The position numbers were made by a program, and so were the translations under genes. A model generated the notes under the pieces. The model made no database searches and had not been told where the DNA came from. It saw only the letters and a list, made by a program, of their open reading frames with translations. A DNA stretch of 64,000 nucleotides from Caloranaerobacter ferrireducens (GTDB taxonomy: Bacteria; Bacillota; Clostridia; Tissierellales; Thermohalobacteraceae): NCBI RefSeq assembly GCF_001730685.1, contig NZ_MDJR01000003.1, positions 124,001 to 188,000 of the forward strand. Direction: 5' to 3'. Below are positions 54,864 to 63,838 of the stretch, in pieces. Positions within the stretch are counted from its first letter, which is position 1; the number at the start of each line of letters is the position of its first letter.

Positions 54864-56177
54864 ATGACTAAAGACAAAAGAAAACAAAAAAGAAGAAGAC
54901 GAAAAAGGTTTAGGATTGGGTTGGTAATAATAGTAGTAATTTATTTATCGTTAAGAATGTTACCAACGTTTTGTGTAACAAATGCAGCTACAGTAATAGT
55001 TGAAGAAGGTAGTATTGATGTTTTTGAGAAGGCTAAAGGGATTATTTTTAAGAATGAAGTTGTATATAGGGCGACAACTAACGGTAAAATAATTTTTAAT
55101 AAAAATGAGGGTGAGAAGGTTGGATTAGGGACTTTGATAGGACAAGTAGTAGCATCTGATAAGGCACATGAAATAGCGGAAGAATTGAATGTTATAAATA
55201 AAAGAATTGAGGAGTTAAGCAACAAGCTTAAAACACAGGAGATATTTTCAAGTGATATAGAAAAGAATCAGATTTTTATAGATGAAAAAATAGATATTTT
55301 GAGAAAAAATATTTTAGAAGGTAATTTTATTGAAATAAACCAAGTAGCAAAAGAGTTAAAATTAGATTTAGATAAACGTTCAGATTTGTTTGGTAACAAT
55401 TCGTTAATAGCTAATGATTTGGACAAACTGTATGAAGTGCGTAAGAATTTACAGGACAGATTAAAAAATGCAAAAGCAAATTATTATTCAAAAAATTGCG
55501 GTTTAGTAAGTTATACTATTGATGGGTTGGAAGAAATTTATAGCTTAAAGAGTTTATCGAATTTCACTCCTGATAAGTTTAGAATTATAGAAAGGAATAT
55601 ACATAAAGTTAATAACGATTGGGAGGTTACTTCAGGTGAACCAATTTTTAAAATAATTGATAACTATAAATGGTACCTTGTAGTAAAACTAATGCCTGGG
55701 AGTAGTATAGATAGATTAAATGAAGGAAAAGATGTATATATAAAATTTATAGAAAAAAATGAAAAAATAAGAGGGAAAGTTTATAAAGTAAATAAAGGTA
55801 GTAATGAATACATAGTAATATTTGAATTTGATAGTTATCTATATAAGTTTTATAATGAGAGGTATATTGATGTTGAGATAATTACTGATACTTATTGTGG
55901 ATTGAAAATACCTAAAAGTGCAATAGTAAAAAAAGACGGAATAGACGGAGTATATATTAAAGATATAAGTAGTATCGTAAAATTTAAACCTGTCAAAATA
56001 ATAGGACAAAATGATAAATATGTAATTGTGGATGCAGGAAGTAAAATTAAAGCTGGTGATAGAGGAAAAATTGAAATAAATATTAATGGAAATTATGAAA
56101 AAAGATATACAATTTCTATTTTTGATGAAGTATTTATTAATGGTAAGAAAGTTAAAGAAGGACAGATTATAGATTAG
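54864..56177 (+). CDS. HlyD-family-like membrane-anchored protein
   Basis: A 437-residue protein. A very basic N-terminus (several RK-rich stretches, residues 5-18) leads to one membrane helix (about 20-36). A split lipoyl/barrel-sandwich half (GKIIFNKNEGEKVGLGTLIG), a coiled-coil hairpin (about 85-190), a second sandwich half and a beta-barrel domain follow, as in HlyD/membrane-fusion adaptors. No ABC or RND transporter gene is adjacent, so a role in export is not shown; homologues sit before ylmE in other Clostridia, suggesting an envelope or division function. ATG 54864 follows GTGGTG. Confidence 0.75.
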   Translation: MTKDKRKQKRRRRKRFRIGLVIIVVIYLSLRMLPTFCVTNAATVIVEEGSIDVFEKAKGIIFKNEVVYRATTNGKIIFNKNEGEKVGLGTLIGQVVASDKAHEIAEELNVINKRIEELSNKLKTQEIFSSDIEKNQIFIDEKIDILRKNILEGNFIEINQVAKELKLDLDKRSDLFGNNSLIANDLDKLYEVRKNLQDRLKNAKANYYSKNCGLVSYTIDGLEEIYSLKSLSNFTPDKFRIIERNIHKVNNDWEVTSGEPIFKIIDNYKWYLVVKLMPGSSIDRLNEGKDVYIKFIEKNEKIRGKVYKVNKGSNEYIVIFEFDSYLYKFYNERYIDVEIITDTYCGLKIPKSAIVKKDGIDGVYIKDISSIVKFKPVKIIGQNDKYVIVDAGSKIKAGDRGKIEININGNYEKRYTISIFDEVFINGKKVKEGQIID

Positions 56178-56195
56178 AGGGAGGGGATTAAAATA

Positions 56196-56885
56196 ATTAA
56201 TATAAAAGCAAATTTAGAAGAAGTGTATAAAAATATTGAAGAAGCGGCTTTGAAAACTGGTAGAAGTCTAGAAGATATAACATTAATTGCTGTTACAAAA
56301 ACAGTAGATGTTGATGTGATGAACGAAGCAATAAAGCTAGGAATTAATAATATAGGTGAGAGTAGAGTTCAGGAAATTTTAAGAAAGTATGATTTGATTA
56401 AAGATAGCCCTATATGGCATATGATAGGGCATTTACAAACAAACAAAGTTAAATATATTATTGATAAAATAGATTTAATTCATTCATTAGATAGGTTATC
56501 TTTAGCACAGGAACTGCACAAAAGAGCAGAGCAACATAATATTTTTGTAAATGCTCTTATTCAAGTTAATATAGCAGAGGAAGAAACAAAGTATGGACTT
56601 TATGGTGATGAAGTTATACCTTTTGTCGAAGAAATTATAAAATATCCTAAAATAAAGATAAAGGGTCTTATGACAATAGCTCCTTATACAGAAAATCCTG
56701 AAGAGGTCAGATATGTTTTTAGACAGTTAAAAGGACTTTCTGAGGAACTTAAAAAACGGGGATATCCAAATGTAGAGATGAAGTATTTATCAATGGGAAT
56801 GACTAATGATTATAAAATTGCGATTGAAGAAGGTTCTAACATGGTGAGAATAGGTACAGGAATTTTTGGAGAAAGAAATTATTAG
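56196..56885 (+). CDS. ylmE: YggS/YlmE family PLP-binding protein
   Basis: A 229-residue alanine-racemase-fold protein that binds pyridoxal phosphate; the PLP lysine is in the LIAVTKTV segment near residue 36, with GESRVQE and SMGMTNDY further on. YggS/YlmE proteins maintain PLP homeostasis. The first 9 codons upstream of GTG 56223 (NIKANLEEV) match the usual family N-terminus, and GAGGGG at 56181-56186 lies 9 bases before ATT 56196, so an ATT start is proposed. If ATT is not used, translation begins at GTG 56223, which has no ribosome site. First gene of the ylmE-sepF-yggT-ylmH-divIVA group. Confidence 0.9.
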   Translation: MNIKANLEEVYKNIEEAALKTGRSLEDITLIAVTKTVDVDVMNEAIKLGINNIGESRVQEILRKYDLIKDSPIWHMIGHLQTNKVKYIIDKIDLIHSLDRLSLAQELHKRAEQHNIFVNALIQVNIAEEETKYGLYGDEVIPFVEEIIKYPKIKIKGLMTIAPYTENPEEVRYVFRQLKGLSEELKKRGYPNVEMKYLSMGMTNDYKIAIEEGSNMVRIGTGIFGERNY

Positions 56886-56899
56886 GAGGTATTATCATA

Positions 56900-57346
56900 A
56901 TGTCAAATAAAAGTAATAAAATTATCAATAAGTTTAAATATATAATTGGTTTGGATGATTTTGAGGAAGATATAGTAGAAGATCCAATTGATCCGTTTAT
57001 TGAAGAAGATTTACAGGTTAAAAAACGCGTTAACAATAGAATTGTAAGTATACATACAAATTTATCTATGAAATTAACGATTCATGAACCAAAAAAATAT
57101 GAAGACGCACCTAAGATTATTGAGGACATAAAAAATAGAAAAACAGTTGTTATTAATCTAGAACATATGGATAGTGAGAGTAAAAGGCAAGTTTTTGATT
57201 TTTTAAACGGAGCAATTTATGCTTTAGAAGGGATTATTCAGAAAGTTGCAAAAGATATTTTTATTTTAGCTCCTAATAATGTAGAGATTAACGGAAATAT
57301 AAAAGAACAATTGAAAAACAAAGGAATATTTCCGTGGCAAAGATAG
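56900..57346 (+). CDS. sepF: Cell division protein SepF
   Basis: A 148-residue protein with an N-terminal amphipathic helix (NKIINKFKYIIGL), an acidic linker and the SepF C-terminal core: a VVINLEHMDSESKRQVFDFLNGA stretch, given here by its ends VVINLEHMD and RVFDFL-like RQVFDFLNG, then a NVEINGNIKE end. SepF forms rings that bind the FtsZ C-terminal peptide and membrane. ATG 56900 follows TAGGAGG. Confidence 0.93.
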   Translation: MSNKSNKIINKFKYIIGLDDFEEDIVEDPIDPFIEEDLQVKKRVNNRIVSIHTNLSMKLTIHEPKKYEDAPKIIEDIKNRKTVVINLEHMDSESKRQVFDFLNGAIYALEGIIQKVAKDIFILAPNNVEINGNIKEQLKNKGIFPWQR

Positions 57347-57364
57347 TTAGAAGAGGTGTTGAAT

Positions 57365-57628
57365 GTGTGGGTTTTAGAAAGATCTATAGATATATTTATA
57401 AACTTAATAGAAACATTGATTTTAGTAAGAATTTTTATGTCTTTTATAATTAGAGATTTAGGTAATCCTCTGTTTAACTTTATTTACCAAATTACAGAAC
57501 CTATTTTAGCTCCTTGTAGAAATTTAATAAATAAATTAGGTATTAATACAGGTATGATAGATTTTTCGCCATTGTTAGCATTTTTATTCTTAGACTTAAT
57601 CTCTTATATTTTAAGAACTATTTTATAA
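57365..57628 (+). CDS. YggT family membrane protein (YlmG)
   Basis: An 87-residue protein with two hydrophobic helices and the family motif RIFMSFIIRD near residue 24, then EPILAPCRNLINKLG and DFSPLLAFLFLDL. It is the standard neighbour of sepF and is linked to membrane or nucleoid organisation. GTG 57365 stands 6 bases after GAGGTG and gives the usual MWVLERSI beginning; two earlier in-frame starts overlap the ribosome site. Confidence 0.88.
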   Translation: MWVLERSIDIFINLIETLILVRIFMSFIIRDLGNPLFNFIYQITEPILAPCRNLINKLGINTGMIDFSPLLAFLFLDLISYILRTIL

Positions 57629-57644
57629 CTAGATAGGTGATGTC

Positions 57645-58433
57645 ATGTTTTTGAACAAAGCAAAATACTTAGAACATATTAGAGATCCAGAGCAAATAAT
57701 AGTTATGAGGAAAATTTTAGATAAAATTGAAAAAGTATTAAAAAATCATGAAATTGTATATACTGACTTTTTAGATCCCTATCAAAGAAGATTAAGTCAT
57801 TCAATACTTAATAGGTTTTCTGATTTAAATTATTTTGAAGAGGGTGGTCTTAAAGAGGCCGAAAGAAAATCGATTATAATATATCCATTTTATTTAATTA
57901 AGGAGGATATTGAAAATCCAATTGGTTCAATTAAGATAATTGGTAATTTTAAGAAAAAATTAAATCATAGAGACTATTTAGGTTCTATATTAGGATTAGG
58001 GATTAAAAGAGAAAAAATTGGGGACATATATTTACATGATGATTTTACGCAAATTGTATTACATAAGGATATTTTGGATTTTATTAAATTACATTTAAGT
58101 AAAGTTGGTAATCAGAATGTACAAGTTGAGGAGATAAGTTTAAATGAAATAAAACAAGGCACGATTGAATATATTGAAAAAAATGTTACTGTAAGCTCGT
58201 TAAGAGTGGATAATATTATTAGTGCAGTATACGATATTTCAAGATCAAAGTGTTTAATGTATTTTAATCAAAATAGAGTCAAAGTTAATTGGGAACCAAT
58301 AAAGCAGCCATTTCATTTAGTTGATGAGACTGATATGGTTTCTGTAAAAGGTAAGGGTAGGTTTTTAATTTATAAGAATTTGGGGAAAACGAAAAAAGGA
58401 AGGTATAAATTAATAATAAAAATTTATGTTTAG
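57645..58433 (+). CDS. ylmH: RNA-binding S4 domain protein YlmH
   Basis: A 262-residue protein with an N-terminal domain containing the family PYQRRLSHSIL stretch, a central region with LGLGIKREKIGDI and DFTQIVLHKDI, and a C-terminal S4 RNA-binding domain (SSLRVDNIISAVYDISRSK). Family members associate with ribosomes and are encoded next to sepF and divIVA. The stop shares its last base with the ATG codon of an in-frame upstream reading of divIVA, showing tight spacing. Confidence 0.92.
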   Translation: MFLNKAKYLEHIRDPEQIIVMRKILDKIEKVLKNHEIVYTDFLDPYQRRLSHSILNRFSDLNYFEEGGLKEAERKSIIIYPFYLIKEDIENPIGSIKIIGNFKKKLNHRDYLGSILGLGIKREKIGDIYLHDDFTQIVLHKDILDFIKLHLSKVGNQNVQVEEISLNEIKQGTIEYIEKNVTVSSLRVDNIISAVYDISRSKCLMYFNQNRVKVNWEPIKQPFHLVDETDMVSVKGKGRFLIYKNLGKTKKGRYKLIIKIYV

Positions 58434-58447
58434 TGGAGGTTTGGGTT

Positions 58448-58906
58448 ATGTTAACACCTTTAGATATTCAAAACAAAGAATTTAGTAGAAGTATTAGAGG
58501 ATATAAAGAAACAGAAGTTGATAGTTTTTTAGATGAAATTACTGTTGATTATGAAAAACTTTACAAAGAGAATATTGAGCTTAAAGATAAAATTTCTGCA
58601 TTAAATGAGAGACTTGAACATTATAAAAATATTGAAAAAACGTTACAGAATACGCTAGTTGTAGCTCAAAATACTGCTGAAGAGGTTAGTTATAATGCTA
58701 AAAAAGAAGCAGAGCTTATTATAAAAGAAGCAGAAGAAAATGCAAGAAAGATTATTGAAGATGCACATAATGAAGTTGTTAAAATACAGAAAAAATATGA
58801 AGAAATTAAAAAAGAGTTATTGGTTTTTAAAACTAGGTTTAAGACTTTATTAAGTTCACAATTAGAAACGGTAGATATGTTTTTTAACGAAATTGATGAA
58901 AAATAA
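58448..58906 (+). CDS. divIVA: Cell division/septum placement protein DivIVA
   Basis: A 152-residue coiled-coil protein. The N-terminal lipid-binding domain MLTPLDIQNKEFSRSIRGY with YKETEVDSFLDEI is typical of DivIVA; two coiled-coil regions follow (about residues 35-75 and 85-125). It binds negatively curved membrane at poles and septa. ATG 58448 follows GGAGG at a good distance; the ATG at 58433 would put the ribosome site inside the gene. Last gene of the group. Confidence 0.93.
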   Translation: MLTPLDIQNKEFSRSIRGYKETEVDSFLDEITVDYEKLYKENIELKDKISALNERLEHYKNIEKTLQNTLVVAQNTAEEVSYNAKKEAELIIKEAEENARKIIEDAHNEVVKIQKKYEEIKKELLVFKTRFKTLLSSQLETVDMFFNEIDEK

Positions 58907-58925
58907 TGAAAAATAATTGTTAATA

Positions 58926-58954
58926 TTGACGAATTTTAGTTAATAATATATAAT
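58926..58954 (+). promoter_or_regulatory. Promoter of the ileS T-box transcript
   Basis: TTGACG (58926-58931), 17-base spacer, TATAAT (58949-58954). Confidence 0.7.
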
Positions 58955-58960
58955 ATCTTT

Positions 58961-59190
58961 AAAATTCTATATAGATAAAAACTATGAAAGGGAGAGTAGT
59001 TATTGTGGGATTTCAAGAGAGCTAGCGGTTGGTGTGAGCTAGTAATCCTGCTTTAATGAAAATCACCCTGGAGTTGACCTTCGAATTAAGTAGGGGGTTC
59101 CGGTAATCCGTTATTTAAATGAGAGACCATTTATGGTAATTTGGGTGGTAACGCGGAGTAACTTCGTCCCATTGGGATGAAGTTTTTTTG
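58961..59190 (+). ncRNA. T-box leader of ileS (isoleucine)
   Basis: The non-coding 5' leader before ileS contains the conserved T-box stretch GGTGGTAACGCGG (about 59144-59156), which pairs in the antiterminator with uncharged tRNA acceptor end, and a terminator with arms 59160-59171 and 59173-59184 followed by seven T. The GAGAGTAG-like start of stem I lies near 58991. An ATC codon at 59062-59064 is a candidate specifier for tRNA-Ile, not proved. Low isoleucyl charging should increase ileS transcription. Confidence 0.9.
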
Positions 59191-59251
59191 TTTATATAAA
59201 CGACGGCGCATCTTAGTTAAAATAATTCGAAAATACATAGGAGGTGTTAGG

Positions 59252-62026
59252 ATGGATTACAGTAAAACATTGAATTTACCAAAAACAGAATTTCCAATGA
59301 GAGCTAACTTACCAAAAAGAGAGCCTGATATTTTAAAAAAATGGTATGAAGAGGATATCTACAATAAAGGTCTTGAGAAGAATAAAGGTAATAAGAGTTT
59401 TATTTTACATGATGGTCCACCTTATGCAAATGGAGATATACACCTTGGTCATACTTTAAATAAGATTCTTAAGGATATAATAGTTAGATATAAAACGTTA
59501 AGAGGCTTTTATGCACCATATATTCCAGGTTGGGATACTCATGGCTTACCTATTGAATTAAGAGCGATAAAAGAGCTAGGTTTAAGTGTGAAAGAAGTTT
59601 CACCAGTTGAATTTAGAAATAAGTGTAGAGATTATGCACTAAGTCAAGTAGAAAAACAAAAAGAACAATTTAAGCGTTTAGGTGTAACAGGTGACTGGGA
59701 TAATCCATACTTAACTTTAAAACCTGAATATGAAGCTCATCAGATAGAAATATTTGGAGAGATGGCTAATAAAGGATATATATATAAAGGATTAAAACCA
59801 GTTTACTGGTGTCCAAGTTGTGAAACTGCACTAGCAGAAGCTGAAATAGAATATAAAGATAAAGTATCACCATCTATTTATGTAAAATTTGAGCTTATTG
59901 ATGATAAAGGTTTATTTAAAGACTACGTAGATAATTTAGAAAATGTTTATTTTGTAATTTGGACAACAACACCATGGACTTTACCTGCTAACTTAGCTAT
60001 TTCTGTTGGACCAGAATTTGAATATTCTCTTGTAAAAGTTAACAATGAAGTTTATGTTATAGCTAAAGAATTGATTGAAAAGGTGACAAAAGAAATAGGC
60101 GTTGAGGAATATGAAATATTAGCTGATTTTAACGGTAAAATGCTAGAATATATGAAAACTAAGCATCCTTTTATCGAAAGAGAGTCAGTTGTTATATTAG
60201 GTGATCATGTAACATTAGATGCCGGTACTGGATGTGTTCATACAGCACCAGGACATGGTCAAGAAGACTTCTTGATTGGACAAAAATATAATCTGGGTGT
60301 ATTGAATCCTGTAGATAATAAAGGACATTTTACTGATAAAGCAGGAAAATATGAAGGTTTATATTATGCAAAAGCAAACAAGGTGATACTTAATGACTTA
60401 GAAGAGAGTGGGCACTTAATTGCTAGAAATGATATTACACACTCATATCCACATTGTTGGAGATGTAAAGGTCCAGTTATATTTAGAGCTACTGAACAAT
60501 GGTTTGCTTCAGTTGACGCATTTAAAAATGAAGCAATTGAGGCTGCGAAGAAAGTTGAATGGATACCTGGCTGGGGTGAAGAGAGAATTATTAATATGAT
60601 TAAGGATAGAAACGATTGGTGTATCTCAAGACAGAGAATTTGGGGGGTACCAATACCTATCTTCTACTGTGAAGAATGTGGTAAGGAATTAATAAATGAA
60701 GAGACTATAGCAAAGGTTTCTTCAATTTTTAGAGAAAAAGGCTCTAATGCTTGGTATGAGATGGAAGCAAATGAATTACTTCCAGAGAATATAAAGTGTG
60801 AATGTGGATGTACTAAATTCAAAAAAGAAATGGATATAATGGATGTATGGTTTGACTCTGGTTCTAGCCATAAATCTGTTATTGAAGAATATGAAGAATT
60901 AACATATCCAGCAGATTTATATCTAGAAGGGAATGACCAATATAGAGGTTGGTTCCAGTCATCACTTTTAACGGCTATAGCTACTAAAGGAACTTCACCA
61001 TATAAAAGTGTTATAACTCATGGTATGATAGTAGACGGTGAAGGTAAAAAGATGTCTAAGTCATTAGGAAATGGTGTTGATCCATTAGAAGTAATAAATA
61101 AATATGGAGCAGATATATTAAGATTATGGGTGTCATCTTCAGATTATAAGTCAGATGTAAGAATGTCAAATGAAATACTTAAGCAGATGTCTGAGGTTTA
61201 CAGAAAGATTAGAAATACAGCAAGATTTATTTTAGGAAATCTATATGACTTCGAACCAGAAAAAGATGCAGTAAGTTATGATGAACTTTTAGAAATGGAT
61301 AAATGGGCTTTGATAAAACTTAATAGATTGATTGAAAAAGTTACAAAGGCTTATGATAGTTATGATTTTCATGTAATTTATCATGCAATTCATAATTTCT
61401 GTGTTGTAGATATGAGTAGCTTCTATTTAGATGTATTAAAAGATAGATTATATACACTAAGAAGTGATTCAAAATCAAGAAGAGCTGCTCAAACTACAAT
61501 TGATATAATTCTTAAAGCATTAGTTAAGATGATTGCGCCAATAATACCTTTTACAGCTGAAGAAATATGGCAGTTTGTTAAGGGTGAAGATGCTATTAGT
61601 ATACATTTAACTGATTGGCCTGAGCCAAAAGCTGAATATTATAATGAAGCTATAGAAAGTAAATGGAATAAGATTATTTCTTATAGAGAGGATATAACAA
61701 AGGCTTTAGAAAAAGCAAGAAGCCAGAAAATAATAGGACATTCATTAAATGCTTTAGTTAAGATTTATGCTAATAGCGAAGATTACGAATTCTTAAAGAG
61801 CATAGAAGAAAAATTATCAGAGATTTTGATTGTTTCAAAGGTAGAAGTAAATGAAGATAAGGAAGTTGATGGAGACTATACAGCAGGAGAAAATAATGAT
61901 ATTAAAATAGTAGTTGAGCAGGCACCAGGACAAAAATGTGAGAGATGTTGGATATTTAGTGAGACAGTTGGTGAAAGTTCAGAACATCCAACAATTTGTG
62001 CAAAATGTGTGGCTAATTTAGAATAG
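59252..62026 (+). CDS. ileS: Isoleucyl-tRNA synthetase IleS
   Basis: A 924-residue class I synthetase. The HIGH-type signature is PPYANGDIHLGH near residue 52, an editing (CP1) domain is present with the TTTPWTLPANLA motif, the KMSKS motif occurs as KKMSKSLGNG near 595, and the C-terminal zinc site is CERCWIF ... CAKC. The N-terminal DYSKTLNLPKTEFPMR is typical of the bacterial type. ATG 59252 follows TAGGAGGTG; an in-frame extension starting in the T-box terminator is rejected. Expression is controlled by the T-box leader. Confidence 0.97.
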   Translation: MDYSKTLNLPKTEFPMRANLPKREPDILKKWYEEDIYNKGLEKNKGNKSFILHDGPPYANGDIHLGHTLNKILKDIIVRYKTLRGFYAPYIPGWDTHGLPIELRAIKELGLSVKEVSPVEFRNKCRDYALSQVEKQKEQFKRLGVTGDWDNPYLTLKPEYEAHQIEIFGEMANKGYIYKGLKPVYWCPSCETALAEAEIEYKDKVSPSIYVKFELIDDKGLFKDYVDNLENVYFVIWTTTPWTLPANLAISVGPEFEYSLVKVNNEVYVIAKELIEKVTKEIGVEEYEILADFNGKMLEYMKTKHPFIERESVVILGDHVTLDAGTGCVHTAPGHGQEDFLIGQKYNLGVLNPVDNKGHFTDKAGKYEGLYYAKANKVILNDLEESGHLIARNDITHSYPHCWRCKGPVIFRATEQWFASVDAFKNEAIEAAKKVEWIPGWGEERIINMIKDRNDWCISRQRIWGVPIPIFYCEECGKELINEETIAKVSSIFREKGSNAWYEMEANELLPENIKCECGCTKFKKEMDIMDVWFDSGSSHKSVIEEYEELTYPADLYLEGNDQYRGWFQSSLLTAIATKGTSPYKSVITHGMIVDGEGKKMSKSLGNGVDPLEVINKYGADILRLWVSSSDYKSDVRMSNEILKQMSEVYRKIRNTARFILGNLYDFEPEKDAVSYDELLEMDKWALIKLNRLIEKVTKAYDSYDFHVIYHAIHNFCVVDMSSFYLDVLKDRLYTLRSDSKSRRAAQTTIDIILKALVKMIAPIIPFTAEEIWQFVKGEDAISIHLTDWPEPKAEYYNEAIESKWNKIISYREDITKALEKARSQKIIGHSLNALVKIYANSEDYEFLKSIEEKLSEILIVSKVEVNEDKEVDGDYTAGENNDIKIVVEQAPGQKCERCWIFSETVGESSEHPTICAKCVANLE

Positions 62027-62031
62027 TGAAT

Positions 62032-62070
62032 AGAGGGTTTGTATGTAAATTGACATACAAGCCCTTTTTA
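62032..62070 (+). terminator. Terminator after ileS
   Basis: AGGGTTTGTATGT (62034-62046) pairs with ACATACAAGCCCT (62053-62065), one G-T pair, followed by T residues. Confidence 0.8.
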
Positions 62071-62122
62071 AACACATAAGGAATTATAAATTGAGATTTT
62101 GCTTTTAAAAGGCTTTACATAC

Positions 62123-62150
62123 TTGACATGAAAGTTAGAAATTATATAAT
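62123..62150 (+). promoter_or_regulatory. Promoter of mtnN-aroF
   Basis: Perfect TTGACA (62123-62128), 16-base spacer and perfect TATAAT (62145-62150). It overlaps an upstream in-frame extension of mtnN, which rules that extension out. Confidence 0.7.
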
Positions 62151-62193
62151 AATAGAGAAAGTTATAAGTATATGCAAGCTAGGAGGAAGAAAT

Positions 62194-62889
62194 ATGAAAA
62201 TTGGCATTATAGGCGCTATGGATGAAGAAATAAAGATTCTTAAAGACAAAATGAAAATAGATAAAGTTACAGAAAAGGCTAAAATGGAATTTTGTGAAGG
62301 GAAACTTAATGATAAAGATATTGTTTTAGTAAGATGTGGTATAGGAAAGGTAAATGCTGCAATTTGTACTCAGATATTAATTACATATTTTAATGTAGAT
62401 TGTATTATAAATACTGGAGTTGCTGGTGCAATACATGATAGTTTGAATATTGGAGATATAGTTATTTCTACAGATGTAGTTCAGCATGATGTTGATGCAA
62501 CAGGTTTTGGATACGAGTTAGGAGAAATTCCAAGATTAGACGAATATAAATTTAAAGCTGATGAAAGGTTAATAGATATAGCTAAAAAAGTAGCAGCTGA
62601 GGAACTTGTAGGACATAAGTTGTATGAAGGAAGAATACTAAGTGGAGATGTATTTGTGGCAAGTCCAGAGAAGAAAGATAAGTTATGGGAAATTTTCAAG
62701 GGCTATTGTGTCGAAATGGAAAGTGCAGCAATAGGGCAGACTTGTTACTTAAATAATATTCCTTTTGTTATTTTTAGAGCTATTTCAGATAAAGCTGATG
62801 GTTCGGCACATGTCAATTTTAACGAATTTGTTATTGAATCAGCTAAAAACTCTGCAGAAATTGTACAAAGAATTATAAGCCTCATATAA
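62194..62889 (+). CDS. mtnN: 5'-methylthioadenosine/S-adenosylhomocysteine nucleosidase
   Basis: A 231-residue nucleoside phosphorylase-fold enzyme. It begins KIGIIGAMDEEI, with the catalytic-side glutamate at EE; the NTGVAGAI motif is near residue 72, the GDVFVAS region near 150, VEMESAAIGQ near 172 and the SDKADG aspartate motif near 198. It hydrolyses MTA and SAH, recycling by-products of SAM use. ATG 62194 follows AGGAGGAA. aroF follows after 19 bases. Confidence 0.95.
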   Translation: MKIGIIGAMDEEIKILKDKMKIDKVTEKAKMEFCEGKLNDKDIVLVRCGIGKVNAAICTQILITYFNVDCIINTGVAGAIHDSLNIGDIVISTDVVQHDVDATGFGYELGEIPRLDEYKFKADERLIDIAKKVAAEELVGHKLYEGRILSGDVFVASPEKKDKLWEIFKGYCVEMESAAIGQTCYLNNIPFVIFRAISDKADGSAHVNFNEFVIESAKNSAEIVQRIISLI

Positions 62890-62908
62890 CTATTATGGAG
62901 GAGTAATC

Positions 62909-63721
62909 ATGGAATTACAATATATTGGCAAAAATCATGATGGTAAAAAAATTATAGATTTAGGTGATGGTATTAAAATTGGAGATGGAGATTTTTCAAT
63001 TATTGCAGGACCATGTGCGGTTGAAAATGAAAAACAGATGGAATTAATTGGTGAAATGTTAAAGAGTTTAGAAATAAAATTGATTAGAGGTGGTGCTTTT
63101 AAACCGAGAACATCACCATATTCTTTTCAAGGCTTAGGGTTTGAGGGATTAAAAATTTTAAGAGAAATTGCTGTTAAATATAATTTAAAAGTTGTTTCTG
63201 AGATTATGGACCCTCGTGATTTAGAAAAAGCATTAGAATATATAGATATTATACAAATTGGCTCAAGGAATATGCAAAATTATTCTTTATTAAAAGAAGT
63301 AGGGAAATTAAATAAGCCTGTATTATTAAAACGAGGAATGACAGCAACAGTAAAAGAATGGTTAATGGCGGCTGAATATATTGCTTTAGAAGGTAATGAT
63401 AATATTATACTATGTGAACGTGGTATTAGAACTTTTGAAAACTATACTAGAAATACGCTTGATTTGACAGTTGTGCCAATTCTGAAAACTTTAAGTAAAT
63501 TACCAGTAATTGTAGATCCGAGTCATGGTACAGGTAGAAGGGATTTAGTTATTCCAATGACAAGAGGAGCTGTAGCAGTAGGAGCAGATGGTATAATGGT
63601 AGAAGTACATCCGAATCCTGCTGAAGCTTTATCTGATGGTTATCAGTCGCTTACTTTAGAACAATTGAAGATATTATGTAATGAAATTGAACAGATTAAA
63701 AAGTGTGTTAATAATTTATGA
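62909..63721 (+). CDS. aroF: 3-deoxy-7-phosphoheptulonate synthase (type I-beta)
   Basis: A 270-residue DAHP synthase. Motifs: AGPCAVENE near residue 33, RGGAFKPRTSPYSFQG near 63, LKRGMTATVKEW near 144, CERGIRTFE near 173 and DPSHGTGRR near 207. It condenses phosphoenolpyruvate and erythrose 4-phosphate, the first step of aromatic amino acid synthesis. The protein has only a short N-terminal part and no chorismate mutase or ferredoxin-like domain, so the allosteric control known in larger relatives is not built in. ATG 62909 follows GGAGGAG. A terminator follows. Confidence 0.93.
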   Translation: MELQYIGKNHDGKKIIDLGDGIKIGDGDFSIIAGPCAVENEKQMELIGEMLKSLEIKLIRGGAFKPRTSPYSFQGLGFEGLKILREIAVKYNLKVVSEIMDPRDLEKALEYIDIIQIGSRNMQNYSLLKEVGKLNKPVLLKRGMTATVKEWLMAAEYIALEGNDNIILCERGIRTFENYTRNTLDLTVVPILKTLSKLPVIVDPSHGTGRRDLVIPMTRGAVAVGADGIMVEVHPNPAEALSDGYQSLTLEQLKILCNEIEQIKKCVNNL

Positions 63722-63726
63722 TACTT

Positions 63727-63770
63727 AAAAAGGTAAGAACCAAAAATGGTTTTTGCCTTTTTTCTTTTTT
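63727..63770 (+). terminator. Terminator after aroF
   Basis: AAAAAGGTAAGAACC (63727-63741) pairs with GGTTTTTGCCTTTTT (63748-63762) with two G-T pairs, followed by more T. Confidence 0.75.
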
Positions 63771-63796
63771 AGATTTAAAGTAACTCCCTATAGAGT

Positions 63797-63823
63797 TTTA
63801 CATAATATATAATAGGATATAAT
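63797..63823 (+). promoter_or_regulatory. Candidate promoter of the last, partial gene
   Basis: TTTACA (63797-63802) and TATAAT (63818-63823) with a 15-base spacer, slightly short. Confidence 0.4.
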
Positions 63824-63838
63824 GATGGGAGTGGTAGT

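Noticed and set aside
59177-59251. N-terminal extension of IleS
   Set aside because: It begins inside the T-box terminator; AGGAGGTG and the family N-terminus place the start at 59252.
62128-62193. N-terminal extension of MtnN
   Set aside because: It overlaps a perfect TTGACA-TATAAT promoter.
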